From positions 186,001 to 250,000 of the forward strand of contig CAXXFQ010000024.1 in assembly GCA_963674475.2 (NCBI GenBank): 64,000 bases of DNA, written 5' to 3'. This DNA comes from CAXXFQ01 sp963674475. Its GTDB lineage: Bacteria; Planctomycetota; Planctomycetia; Pirellulales; Thermoguttaceae. Both the position numbers and the translations under genes were made by a program. Of this stretch, positions 19,116-28,208 are shown one piece after another; position 1 is the first letter of the stretch, and every line of letters starts with the position of its first letter. A model generated the notes under the pieces. It searched no databases. It was not told where the DNA came from and saw only the letters and a program-made list of their open reading frames with translations.

Positions 19116-20063
19116 CTACTCGTGAAGATGAAGCAACTCGACGCCTGCGGGAATTTGATCCTCCGCGATGGTAATCCGGTAATCGTTGAACGTTCGAGGG
19201 GTAATGACGCCCTCCTCTTTTTCCACTTGGATGAGGTCAAAGAGTTTCTGGGCAGGCGCACATCCAAGCTTGGCTTGCTGGACCCGTTGATTTTCATCTG
19301 AATCGGTTCCAACGTGCTTAAATCCATAAAGATGCTGGACGGTCATAAGCCCTTTGCTGGACGAGCGATCGTGTTCAAACATATTGAGCAGTGCCTCCCA
19401 GAGGAAATTTAAATCCTTCTCGGTGAAGCCGGTTTTCTCGGCCAGGTGGGCACTGATAAAACCTCGACACGCATAAAGCCCGTAAGGGATCAACGCCTTG
19501 CGACCCATCGTTCGAAGCGTGTCTTCGGATTGTTCCTTTTCCCACTTCTCGTAATCGGCACTCCCTTTGGCACCCTTGACATCCTCGGCAACGGCCATGC
19601 GAGTAATCGAAACGTCCATCGGCAAAACCGGGTCATAGGAGCGGGAAAAGGCAATCTGAACTGGACCACGTACCTGGCCGGCGTTAGGACCGGTGCTCAT
19701 CACGGCCCCGAAGGTGCGGACGTCATAAAAGTTTTCGCACATCCAATCCGACGCTTTTTGAGTTTGGTCTTTCCCCCCTTTTGCTGTCGGTTTCTTGTTC
19801 CCCGTTTCTTCATGGGCTTGCACGATCCGTCGATTCAAATTGGTGGCATGCTCAATGAAAATGGCGTTGGGCATCTCATTTCCTTTAGCCATTTGAACGT
19901 AATTCCGAATCCGCCGCTTGATGGCTACGTCGGAAACCAGGCCGTGTTGGGTTTCCGGATCGACTCGGGGGGCGTTTCCCGCATCGGGATCGCCGTTGGG
20001 GTTTCCATTTTCGCAATCGAAGAGACAAAGAAATTCGTATCGATTTTTAATCGCTTCAGACAT
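19116..20063 (-). CDS. cas7c: Cas7 backbone subunit (Csd2, type I-C)
   Basis: 315 residues. It opens with the family signature LFDCENGNPNGDPDAGNAPR, followed by TQHGLVSDVAIKRRIRNYVQ and, in the middle, VRTFGAVMSTGPNAGQVRGP. These are hallmarks of the Csd2/Cas7 RAMP fold. About seven copies line the crRNA spacer in the type I-C Cascade. It lies 121 bases downstream of cas8c, the largest gap within the effector genes. Confidence 0.96.
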   Translation of the reverse strand: MSEAIKNRYEFLCLFDCENGNPNGDPDAGNAPRVDPETQHGLVSDVAIKRRIRNYVQMAKGNEMPNAIFIEHATNLNRRIVQAHEETGNKKPTAKGGKDQTQKASDWMCENFYDVRTFGAVMSTGPNAGQVRGPVQIAFSRSYDPVLPMDVSITRMAVAEDVKGAKGSADYEKWEKEQSEDTLRTMGRKALIPYGLYACRGFISAHLAEKTGFTEKDLNFLWEALLNMFEHDRSSSKGLMTVQHLYGFKHVGTDSDENQRVQQAKLGCAPAQKLFDLIQVEKEEGVITPRTFNDYRITIAEDQIPAGVELLHLHE

Positions 20064-20184
20064 GGTTAGTCACTCCTGGATAGGGTAAGTTTGTAATAAA
20101 TTTGCTATGCTGATTGGTTACTGGAATCTTTTTTACTCTGCTCACTCTCTCAAAGAGGAGCAAAAACATTAAATCGAAATTATC

Positions 20185-22029
20185 CTAGGCGGCCTCTTCC
20201 TGAGACGATTCTTGCTTTTTCTTGGGAGCCGCTTTCTGCTGGTAGTAGCCCAACGCGAAAAGGGATTGTTCTTCCAAAGTTAACGTTTTGGGGATGTCGT
20301 TTTCGATCTTCGAATAGATCTCCGCGATTTTTTGATCGAGAAAGACCGCCAGCCCCGCTTTCTCTTTATGTAACTTGCCGAGGTGATGCTGGCTTAGGGA
20401 AACTAAACGTCCCAAGACCAAGGCGGGGGTGGAGCTAGCCGCCGCGTAGTATCGTTGAACAATTCCCGCACCGACGTCCCCCAGAGCAGCATATTGGAGA
20501 TCGGCCAGAATCGCCATGAGGCGCCCACAATGGTACGCGGCGTTAGAATGTTCTTCATTGAGATAAGCAGTCATCGAAATATCTCCTTCGGTTTGATTGA
20601 GTGGGGACCGTTTTCGTAAATGATAGGCCTTCATAAGCCCGACTTGACTGTGACGTGGCGGCTCTTCCTTGATCAGTTGAATCCGAAATCGATCGAGGGC
20701 CAAGGACAACGCCGCTCGAGGAATAGGATCGCGATGGAGGGCCGCTTTCCAAAGGGAAGTCGCCAGCGGAGAAGGAACGTCTTTGAGATCGCGAACCAAC
20801 GAGCCGAGAACGGCCATGAATTTGGGGGCGGGGGCTAACCCATCACCGCTTCTATGGATAATCGAGAGATCGTCAAACCAGGCCAAGACGTTTTCCAGCA
20901 TCTCCTCAAACGACCCGGTCATCCAGTCTCGCACCATGACACGACCGCCATTTCCGGAAACCGTCATCGCATAATATCGATTGCGTTTCAGGGAATCGGG
21001 ATCCGGATAATCTCCAGAGCGAAGCGAATGGAGAAGCTTGCGAGCGTCGCCTAGGGCATCACGCTTTTGGGTTTCCTCAGTGGCCTTGCCGGTACTCTCG
21101 TCATGATTTGATCCTTTCATGAGCAAAGCAAAACCATCGTCTTCAACAGGAACCGGGCGATCAAACCAGTATCCAACCTTGATCGAAGCAAGTCGATAGC
21201 TTTGCTCCGACAAGATCTGGTTCATCGCCGAACGATAGGCAGAAGCCGATTCTTCCGACATCGCCGCATTCAGCGATTTTTTGAAGCTATAAGAACAAAA
21301 GGCGTCTTTGTCAAAGGAAATGAGACTGGCTCCCATTGACGAAGCGCCTACACTGGCCAACTCGGTGATCTTGTCGTGAGTCTGAGCCGGTTCTACCAAT
21401 TTCCCAGTGGCAAAACACCGCATGAGATCGGTTTTCTTTTTTTTCTCACTGTCGTTTGCCCCGCCGAGGAGTTTTTTCTCTCGGTATTCCACCCACCAGT
21501 CGTGCCATACTGGATCCTCGACCAAAAACGGAATATCGCGATTCGGGACCATCAAGGTCAACTTGTCAGTTAACTTCGCTTTGATGGTGGTCAAGTCTTC
21601 GAAAATCTTTTGACGAGTTTTTTCATCTTGAAGCAGATCGGCAAACCAACTCGTTTCCGGAATCAAAGGAGTGAGTTCTTTCAACGAATCGATAAAGAAC
21701 CGATGCTTTCCCAAGACGCTTTTTTCCCTCTTTTTTTCTGCCTCCGTACGAGCTTCCTCCGGCTTCTCCATGCTTTTGGTGTGAAAAAGAATGGTCTCGG
21801 CTGTTTCGACGAACAAATGACTCTTGCCGCCGGAATTCATGCCGGGCGTTTCTGGGCAAATGGAGAATTCCTTTCCTGAGTTTTTCTTGTTTCCGGTATT
21901 GCCTAACTCGACAACGCCGAGGTAATCTCCCTTTCCGTTACATTGAATGGCCCACTTGGCCGTTTTAGGGGCAAAGCCGGGCCGTCCGAGGCCATGTTGT
22001 TTGGCGTACTTTAGTAATGCGTCGATCAT
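20185..22029 (-). CDS. cas8c: Cas8c large subunit (Csd1)
   Basis: 614 residues, normal for Csd1. It starts MIDALLKYAKQHGLGRPGFA and includes the conserved LISFDKDAFCSYSF and YAMTVSGNGGRVMVRDWM stretches and the C-terminal helical part (AYHCGRLMAILADLQYAALG). Cas8c recognises the PAM and starts R-loop formation. In type I-C a small subunit (Cas11c) is made from an internal start within this gene; the C-terminal ~120 residues could serve here, though I did not identify a sure internal ribosome site. Its ATG overlaps the cas5c stop by four bases. Confidence 0.96.
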   Translation of the reverse strand: MIDALLKYAKQHGLGRPGFAPKTAKWAIQCNGKGDYLGVVELGNTGNKKNSGKEFSICPETPGMNSGGKSHLFVETAETILFHTKSMEKPEEARTEAEKKREKSVLGKHRFFIDSLKELTPLIPETSWFADLLQDEKTRQKIFEDLTTIKAKLTDKLTLMVPNRDIPFLVEDPVWHDWWVEYREKKLLGGANDSEKKKKTDLMRCFATGKLVEPAQTHDKITELASVGASSMGASLISFDKDAFCSYSFKKSLNAAMSEESASAYRSAMNQILSEQSYRLASIKVGYWFDRPVPVEDDGFALLMKGSNHDESTGKATEETQKRDALGDARKLLHSLRSGDYPDPDSLKRNRYYAMTVSGNGGRVMVRDWMTGSFEEMLENVLAWFDDLSIIHRSGDGLAPAPKFMAVLGSLVRDLKDVPSPLATSLWKAALHRDPIPRAALSLALDRFRIQLIKEEPPRHSQVGLMKAYHLRKRSPLNQTEGDISMTAYLNEEHSNAAYHCGRLMAILADLQYAALGDVGAGIVQRYYAAASSTPALVLGRLVSLSQHHLGKLHKEKAGLAVFLDQKIAEIYSKIENDIPKTLTLEEQSLFALGYYQQKAAPKKKQESSQEEAA

Positions 22030-22802
22030 AAGTTGGCTCCCCCTTCTGGATCGATTTGTTTCTGCACCTTTGAATCCTCATAGGGAGGAACTACCAATGC
22101 CCCATCCTGGACCTTTGCGTGAAAAAGACTGATGGACGGTCGACAACCACCACCGTCCTTTTTTGAGGAGTCGAAAATACCATTTGGCCTGGAAAGATCA
22201 AAAACATCGTAGAGCATCCAGCCGACATCCAAATCAATCGTAACCAATTCCACAGAAGGTTCGTTCGGCTCGACGAGTCGGAAATAGGCGGGAAATTCAC
22301 GGACCCCAAAACACGGCTGGTAAACACATTTTCCCTTCGATGCACGGCGTCGGAATTGGTTTTCCAGCCCTTTTTGTCGTCCTTCAAAACCGGACCAAGG
22401 GACCACGTGAGCAGAGAACCGATATCGAACGTCACGAAGCGCCATCGTTTGGCGTTGGGTACGCCCTTTCTGGTCGGTTCCCGTGATCGATTTGTCGGCG
22501 TCAGCCAGGATCGGCTCAGGCGATTTCTTACCGCTCATCCACTGTTTGACCGCCCCCTCGGAGATCTTTTCCTTGACCTCGTTTCGACGCAAGGCGATGA
22601 AGTGGATGGGATTTAGGATTTCGATCCGGTCGATTTGCCAGCGAAACTCTTTGGGCTTGCAGTAAATCGCATCATAAATTCCCCGTACGGCCGACGGGGT
22701 TGGACAAGGGTAGCTAAATCGCTCCGACTTGGTAACCGGCGAGGTAAAGCAGGCGAAATCGCCATGCGCCTCAATGGTTTGCTGTAAAGGAGGCATCTTC
22801 AT
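22026..22802 (-). CDS. cas5c: Cas5c crRNA-processing endonuclease
   Basis: 258 residues. The N-terminal RAMP strand and SYPCPTPSAVRGIYDAIYCK are typical of Cas5c, as is the central TQRQTMALRDVRYRFSAHVV. In type I-C, which lacks Cas6, Cas5c cuts the repeat RNA and caps the 5' handle. It overlaps cas8c by ATGA and lies 74 bases after cas3, so it is in the same operon. Confidence 0.95.
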   Translation of the reverse strand: MKMPPLQQTIEAHGDFACFTSPVTKSERFSYPCPTPSAVRGIYDAIYCKPKEFRWQIDRIEILNPIHFIALRRNEVKEKISEGAVKQWMSGKKSPEPILADADKSITGTDQKGRTQRQTMALRDVRYRFSAHVVPWSGFEGRQKGLENQFRRRASKGKCVYQPCFGVREFPAYFRLVEPNEPSVELVTIDLDVGWMLYDVFDLSRPNGIFDSSKKDGGGCRPSISLFHAKVQDGALVVPPYEDSKVQKQIDPEGGANL

Positions 22803-22876
22803 AGACTCCTGAGGGTACTATTGCAAAAAGGAATAATAAACAGAAATAGCTGTGAAAAGTCAGTAGTTACTCGAGG

Positions 22877-25201
22877 TTAGGCAATCCAGAACCGATCGGA
22901 GGTTCCTACCAGACCGAAGAGCTTGGAATCATAAAGGTCTCCTTCCTCGTCGATAAGAAAAAACCATTCATCGGAAAACGCTTCGGCAGACTCATGCTCC
23001 CCACCAAAAAGAGGAACCGGTTCCAAATATCCTTCCAGCCCTCGTTGGCCCTGGCTGTCACGGTAAAGGGAAACGGCCAGAGGATGCGCCTTTTTTCGCC
23101 ACGTGGACGAAATTCCTCTCTCTTGGGCTTCCGCAAGCAGTTCTTCGTAGAGTCGCTGATCGTAGGGCGTCACGACACTGATTGTTTCACCTTTGATCCA
23201 ACGATAGTGTTTCGCCGTTTCGACAAAATTTCGATCCAAGATCGATGGGATGACCTTATCCTCTTTTTGAAAATCTTGAAGGTTGTAGAGCGTTTTAAAA
23301 TACCTCTGGAACAGCTTCGGATCATCAATGTCAAGCGAGCCCTCGGAGCCAAGCAGATTTTTGGTCTGCTGAGCCGCCTGGGCATACCCCCCGCCTTGTG
23401 GGTAAGCTTCATCCGTCGGAATAAAAACCCGGACTCGACCTTGCCGAAGTCTTCCATTACGGTTGCATCGCCCGGCTACCTGGGCGATCGATTCCAACGG
23501 CCCCATCGCTCGATAGGCGACCGGAAAATCGACATCCACGCCCGCCTCGATACATTGTGTCGCAACTAATCGGCACAGGGCATCCGGCCGAGCCAAGCGC
23601 TGCCGTACTTCTTCGAGAACTCGCGTTCGATGACGTGGGCACATATTCGTGGATAAATGAAATAAACCCTCTTGCCCTGCCCTTGTCGACAGTTCCTCTA
23701 AGAGGTCGATAGCATGGCGTTTCAGATTTACCACGCAAAGCACCCGTTCCTCGTCGGCGAGCTCTTCGGCAAGGTCGCCCCAGTCCCTGGTTTCTTCCGG
23801 TAAGGGCCACTGAACTTCGACTCGTTTTGCCCGTTCGAAAAGATGGAGTTTCTCGGGAACGATTTCCTTCGGCCGCCAGCCATGTCCACCGATTTTTCTG
23901 ACTTCCTTGTCCATGTGGGGAAAGGCCGGTTGAGTGGCCGTGGCAAAAACAATCGTGCTGTCAAATCGAGTCGCAAGTTGCGAGAGAGTTGCCAAGGTAG
24001 GAATGGCTAGGTTGGTTGGAAAGGTCTGAACTTCATCGAAAAGAATCACGCTGTTTGCAAGTCGATGCAGTTTTCGGCACGCGCCAGGACGATTGGAAAA
24101 AAGTGATTCGAAGAACTGAATGTTGGTGGTGATAATAATCGGGGCATCCCAGTTTTCGGCTTGCAGCTTGGCCTGATAGGCAATGCGAGATTCAGCCTCC
24201 CTATTTTCATCATCGGTATCCGTCGCACTGCCGGTAACCAGACTGTGATGTTCCAAAAGATAATCCGGCGCGAATTTCGATTGGAAAATTTCCCGATAGA
24301 TAGCGGCCGTCTGTTCGATGATTGACAGAAAAGGAATGACCAGCACAATTCGGCGAAGGGAATGTTCTCTTGCATGTTTTAATGCGAAAGCCAGCATCGA
24401 AAGCGTTTTCCCGCATCCGGTTGGTGCCGTTAAGGTAAAAAGGCCCGGTTGCTGCTCGCTAGCTTCGAGACATGCCTGCATAAGGTCATCTCGCATCGAA
24501 ACGACCGATTTCGGCGCGACGGTGTTCTTGCGACAAAGGTTGAGGTGTTTTGCCAATAAAGCATGGGCTTTTTCCGGATCGAGTTCTGGCCGAGCCGGAC
24601 GTTTATATCGGCCTTGCTTGCTTCCCTGAAAATGAGCTTCGGTTTCTAAAAAGTCCGAATCAACCAACACGGAATAGAGCATTCGAAGGTTGGCCATTTC
24701 GGCAGCCGGATGTTTGCTTCCCAGAACTTGAGAGTAGGGTAAAATCGACTCGTCAACTTTCGGAAGATCGAATCCAACCGACTGCAACCATTTGGTGGCC
24801 GTTTCAGGCTCGACGCGGGAGAGAGTCTGACCTTGTTTCTCCAATGATTGAACTAATTTTTCCGTTTCGTAGAGCTTTTTTAGAAATGGAGCACTAATGA
24901 CTTCCAATCCCGTGTGATGACCATTGATGGCTATCGCCGACGCGGCACCATTTCTTTTAAGGGAATCAATTGCTTTATGAGCGCCGAAAGACCAATGGTT
25001 CACACGCCGTCGTTTTCCCTGAAGACGTTCTTGAAAAGGCTTGCCAAGTTTCCCCAAATCATGCAATAGTCCGCAACAGAAAGCTTCTTCTTCGATCTTC
25101 AGCGGCTTTCCGAGCTGACGACATCGGTGTGCTACCGTCGAAAGGTGCTCGACCAACGATTCGGAAATGCCGTCGCTGTTTTCAGAATGAGCAAGTTCCA
25201 T
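22877..25201 (-). CDS. cas3: Cas3 helicase-nuclease
   Basis: I prefer the ATG at 25201 (774 residues, AGGA ten bases upstream); a GTG at 25225 is the longer option. The HD nuclease is at the N-terminus: VEHLSTVAHRC, GLLHDLGKLGKPFQ, HWSFGAHKAI and INGHHTGL. The SF2 helicase follows: TAPTGCGKTLSMLAFALKHA (Walker A), VILFDEVQTFP (DEVQ in place of DEVH), IVFATATQP (motif III) and QVAGRCNRNGR (motif VI). Cas3 unwinds and degrades target DNA after Cascade binding. It sits directly behind the WYL regulator gene and heads the effector genes. Confidence 0.96.
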   Translation of the reverse strand: MELAHSENSDGISESLVEHLSTVAHRCRQLGKPLKIEEEAFCCGLLHDLGKLGKPFQERLQGKRRRVNHWSFGAHKAIDSLKRNGAASAIAINGHHTGLEVISAPFLKKLYETEKLVQSLEKQGQTLSRVEPETATKWLQSVGFDLPKVDESILPYSQVLGSKHPAAEMANLRMLYSVLVDSDFLETEAHFQGSKQGRYKRPARPELDPEKAHALLAKHLNLCRKNTVAPKSVVSMRDDLMQACLEASEQQPGLFTLTAPTGCGKTLSMLAFALKHAREHSLRRIVLVIPFLSIIEQTAAIYREIFQSKFAPDYLLEHHSLVTGSATDTDDENREAESRIAYQAKLQAENWDAPIIITTNIQFFESLFSNRPGACRKLHRLANSVILFDEVQTFPTNLAIPTLATLSQLATRFDSTIVFATATQPAFPHMDKEVRKIGGHGWRPKEIVPEKLHLFERAKRVEVQWPLPEETRDWGDLAEELADEERVLCVVNLKRHAIDLLEELSTRAGQEGLFHLSTNMCPRHRTRVLEEVRQRLARPDALCRLVATQCIEAGVDVDFPVAYRAMGPLESIAQVAGRCNRNGRLRQGRVRVFIPTDEAYPQGGGYAQAAQQTKNLLGSEGSLDIDDPKLFQRYFKTLYNLQDFQKEDKVIPSILDRNFVETAKHYRWIKGETISVVTPYDQRLYEELLAEAQERGISSTWRKKAHPLAVSLYRDSQGQRGLEGYLEPVPLFGGEHESAEAFSDEWFFLIDEEGDLYDSKLFGLVGTSDRFWIA

Positions 25202-25228
25202 GATTCGATTTCCTATTTTACCCACCGT

Positions 25229-26236
25229 CTACTCTTGTTTGCACATTTGATTTGAAGCTTCGTAACCGGATTGCATCTGGGCGATCTCTTGGATTATGTC
25301 TTCTCGCAATTCCTTTGGCTCGAGTACTTCCGCATGTTGTCCAAAGCTTAAGATCCAGCGGGAGACCTCATGGGTGTCGGTTAGCTTGAATTCGGCGAGA
25401 AGGGAGCCGTCTTCTTGCGAGGTTAAGATTTGAGTCGGGTGCCAGTTGGATTCTTGGACGTAGCGGGTCACTGGCTCGGCAAAGCGGATCTGGACTTGTA
25501 CCGGCTCATCGCCGTGAAATATTCCAAATGAGTGTCGAAGGTGTTTTTCTAGATCGAAATTGTCGATGAGGATAAATGGTTCCGAGTCGGGTTTGGCAGA
25601 TTCGATCCGGTCGACCTTCCAGTGGCAAACCTTTTTCTTTTTGCCGTGAAAGCCGATCAGGTAAAGTGAGCTGTGGTGGTACGTCATCCCATAAGGATGG
25701 ACCGGGTATTTTTTGAGTTCGGCCGATTGAAGCGACTGGTAACCGATCTGACAGGCTCGCCGGTCTTCTATGGCGACCATCAGGGTGTCGATGACGTCAT
25801 GTTTTTCAGAATAATCGCTCTTGCCAAACGGCTGGTGGTGAAATGTCTTCGAAAATTCTTCCAGATAATTCGTCGCAGTATTGCCGAAATAAGAGCGGAT
25901 TTTTCGGAAAGCACGTTGAGCCGCTTCCCAGAATGGAGTTCCAGCAAGTGGTTCGAGCAGTTGTCGGCCAAGGTAGAGAGCCGCCGCTTCTTCAAAATCA
26001 AAGGAAAGCTTTAATCCTTCAGTATCGGGGGATAACCGCCACCGTTTTTTTCCGTATGGTCCAGTTTCCTGATAGAGCATGAAACCGGCATGTTGAAACG
26101 AATCCAAGTCACGGCGAATTGTTTTAAGGCTGACTTCCATTTCGGAAGCCATTTCCTGGACGCTCAACCCATCGGTCCGAGATGCGAGGATCTTCAACAG
26201 TGTCCATTGACGAACCAGTGGCGAGCTGCTTGACAT
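25229..26236 (-). CDS. WYL-domain transcriptional regulator of the CRISPR locus
   Basis: 335 residues. A DeoR-like winged helix is at ~8-65 (LLKILASRTDGLSVQEMASE, VSLKTIRRDLDSFQHAGF). A WYL domain follows at ~150-230 (RRACQIGYQSLQSAELKKYP, HPYGMTYHHSSLYLIGFHG), then a WCX-like extension. WYL regulators commonly stand beside type I-C operons and are thought to sense nucleic-acid or nucleotide ligands. It is the first gene of the operon, almost touching cas3, so it is likely to autoregulate. Whether it represses or activates cannot be told. Confidence 0.9.
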   Translation of the reverse strand: MSSSSPLVRQWTLLKILASRTDGLSVQEMASEMEVSLKTIRRDLDSFQHAGFMLYQETGPYGKKRWRLSPDTEGLKLSFDFEEAAALYLGRQLLEPLAGTPFWEAAQRAFRKIRSYFGNTATNYLEEFSKTFHHQPFGKSDYSEKHDVIDTLMVAIEDRRACQIGYQSLQSAELKKYPVHPYGMTYHHSSLYLIGFHGKKKKVCHWKVDRIESAKPDSEPFILIDNFDLEKHLRHSFGIFHGDEPVQVQIRFAEPVTRYVQESNWHPTQILTSQEDGSLLAEFKLTDTHEVSRWILSFGQHAEVLEPKELREDIIQEIAQMQSGYEASNQMCKQE

Positions 26237-26467
26237 CGTTACCCCATTTTTTTAACAGGACTGTAACGAAAGAGTGTTCATGCCTAACTTAAATTTGCTC
26301 AAAGGCCATAGTCCATGGCTAAGAAACGCTAGCGAGAACCCCGTTCGAAAAGTCCGCTTTCCATTTACCGAAAAGCCTAATACCGCTTAGTTTATCGCAG
26401 TCTTATAGAAAATCTAGACTAAAGGTTGGTCATATATTGCCCTTTTCTTGAGGAAAGAGGGGCGGAT
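26237..26467 (-). promoter_or_regulatory. Probable promoter region of the CRISPR-cas operon
   Basis: 230 bases upstream of the WYL gene without a coding frame. The start codon at 26236 has GGGG six to nine bases upstream. AT-rich stretches lie within 100 bases, but I cannot name firm -35 and -10 boxes. Confidence 0.4.
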
Positions 26468-26659
26468 TCAATCTTGGAGCCCGTGGAGTAATTCTTCGTG
26501 CCACACACCGCCATCGCCTGGAAATGGCTTCCGGTGGTCAAACTCTTCGAAGAAAATCTCACGGGGAATGCCTGATGGGAATGCTTTACACGTTCCATCA
26601 CCACGAAGCCACTTGCACGTTAAACACCACGAATTGGATTCGTAAACTTTTACGGTCAT
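26468..26659 (-). CDS. Small Cys-containing protein, CKAFP family type
   Basis: 63 residues. The core reads WCLTCKWLRGDGTCKAFPSG followed by IPREIFFEEFDHRKPFPGDG. This matches a widespread small-protein family that has a C-x-x-C...C-x-A-F-P start and a DH-x-K-P-x-x-GD end; the role is unknown to me. Three cysteines suggest metal binding or a disulfide, and no signal peptide is present. It lies upstream of the CRISPR operon on the same strand, but separated by 230 bases, so it is probably not part of it. Confidence 0.6.
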   Translation of the reverse strand: MTVKVYESNSWCLTCKWLRGDGTCKAFPSGIPREIFFEEFDHRKPFPGDGGVWHEELLHGLQD

Positions 26660-26842
26660 TTTCGCTTCACCGTTCCGGCCGCTGTTTGAACCGACCAGGC
26701 CCCGCCATCTAGGGGAAAACCCCTAAACGGTGAGGCATCTTACTAACATCTTAGCCCGCATACAGTTAAGCGTAGTGATATGGGAACCATCTGTCAACTA
26801 TCCTTGAGTAATAGTTGATCGATCCCCCCCTGCCCTACCTCT
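26660..26842. other. Intergenic, nothing recognised
   Basis: No coding frame or RNA gene seen. GATCGATCCCCCCCTGCC at the right edge resembles GATCGATACCCCCCCTACC at 30420-30440 beside the integrase, which could be a shared insertion boundary, but the match is short. Confidence 0.3.
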
Positions 26843-27047
26843 TGTGAACGGACCAGCGTCATCGTCACGACGAACCTCCCGTTCGAGCAGTGGACCGAGG
26901 TTCTGGGCAACCGGTGCGGTCTTAGACCGGCTGACGCACCACGGCCATATCCTGGAGGCGATCGGCGAAAGCTACCGATTCAAAGACGCGAGGAAACATT
27001 CTTTCAGTAAGAAAAAGACGTCTGGCGGCGAAAAAGCAGGCAAGTAA
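26843..27047 (+). pseudogene. IS21-family istB ATPase C-terminal remnant
   Basis: One frame gives CERTSVIVTTNLPFEQWTEV followed by LGNR. After a frameshift the next gives AVLDRLTHHGHILEAIGESY then RFKDARK. Together they match the end of IstB, the IS21 helper ATPase (usually NLPFEQWTEVLGSERLTGALLDRL...). A few codons are lost at the join. No istA or IS21 end was found, so this is an isolated relic. Confidence 0.8.
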
Positions 27048-27379
27048 AGCAACCGCCATAACTGGCCCCCATGGGTGAGGCAGTTCTCTCTTTTAATCAA
27101 CTTCTACCCCAGTTAGAATAAAAACACCACCCCCAGAGCGTTACACTTTCTAACCGGTGAGCGCTGCATTTTTCGATCGGTGTTTACAGGTGGGCGTCGT
27201 TTGGTTGGTCATCTGGCATGGAGGTCTTGGACGTGCCTCCCGCCACCCAGAGACATCTGCGTCTGGACCACTCGAGGGGTTGTGGTATCGGCTTGTTGCG
27301 TCTAAAAAATTTGCTGCAAGGACGGTGGTCCTTGTTCACCGGAAAGGCAATGGGGTATTCAGAGGTACGGAGACTGAAG

Positions 27380-28054
27380 ATGGCGAAGAAGGCAGGGAGG
27401 GCGAGTTGGGTGGTCCCGCCAGTATTGCAAGACGTCGCAAAGCTGACGCCGCTGCGTGGCGATGTTGTGGTGGCCGACGAGGAGTATAGTGAATGTGCCT
27501 TTGTCGGTGATGACTGGCAGCGAAAGTCGGCCTCGGGCATTTGCTTCGACACGGCGATCTTCGAGAACGCAACGCTTTCAGGAACCCGGTTGCGCGACGT
27601 GGCCCTCAGCGATGTTCGGATTACCGGTAGCGACATGGCGAACGCCGATTGGTCGGGCGGGGGCTTTCGCCAGGTCGAGATCGTTTCCACGCGTTTGACC
27701 GGCTTCGTAGGATCGGAAAGCGACTATGAGAACGTGCTGTTTAGCCAATGCAAGGCGAACTACGCCGTGATGCAGTTGTCCAGGATCATCCAATGCCGTT
27801 TTGAAGGGTGCGATCTGACCGAGGCAACATTTGAAGGAGCGACGCTCAAACGGATCGTCTTTCGGAACTGCGATCTGACCGGCACGCGTTTCATGCACGC
27901 GAATCTCGATGAGATCGACCTCCGTGGATCGCGGATTGACCGCATCGAGATCATGGCCGAAGACCTCAAGCAGTTGCGAATCGACATCACCCAGACGCCG
28001 GTCATCGCGAGGCTTGCCGGTGCCAAGATCGATGACGATGCCAGCCACCACTGA
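27380..28054 (+). CDS. Pentapeptide-repeat protein
   Basis: 224 residues from the ATG at 27380, chosen because GGAG lies seven bases upstream; the longer frame from 27218 has no such site. From residue ~45 to ~200 it shows A(D/N)LXX-type five-residue periodicity: FDTAIFENATLSGTRLRDVA, CRFEGCDLTEATFEGATLKR, IVFRNCDLTGTRFMHANLDE. This folds as a square beta helix. Such proteins include DNA-mimic topoisomerase protectors and many of unknown role. Acidic residues are frequent, but I do not claim a Qnr function. IS relics lie on both sides (istB left, IS3 right), as in a transferred segment. Confidence 0.8.
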   Translation: MAKKAGRASWVVPPVLQDVAKLTPLRGDVVVADEEYSECAFVGDDWQRKSASGICFDTAIFENATLSGTRLRDVALSDVRITGSDMANADWSGGGFRQVEIVSTRLTGFVGSESDYENVLFSQCKANYAVMQLSRIIQCRFEGCDLTEATFEGATLKRIVFRNCDLTGTRFMHANLDEIDLRGSRIDRIEIMAEDLKQLRIDITQTPVIARLAGAKIDDDASHH

Positions 28055-28195
28055 ACGCCGGTCGAATTTTTTAATTCTCTGTTCCGGCGTGTATCGTTTC
28101 CCGCGATTCTTCTGCATTGAAAGTCTCCTTGCCATCTTTGGCTCTGGATACTCTCATAACCTATGGGCCAGTTTTGGGGAGCATCCCAGTATGAG
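28055..28195 (-). pseudogene. IS3-family orfA N-terminus and IS end
   Basis: On the minus strand the ATG at 28117 reads MQKNRGKRYTPEQRIKKFDR, the standard start of an IS3-family OrfA (KRYTPEQ-I-K-L). It then breaks off at the end of the pentapeptide gene. Outside it, GCTCCCCAAAACTGGCCCAT (about 28180 leftward) is an IS3-type terminal sequence also seen near 1535 and 8740. Confidence 0.7.
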
Positions 28196-28208
28196 GAGAA
28201 TACCCCTG

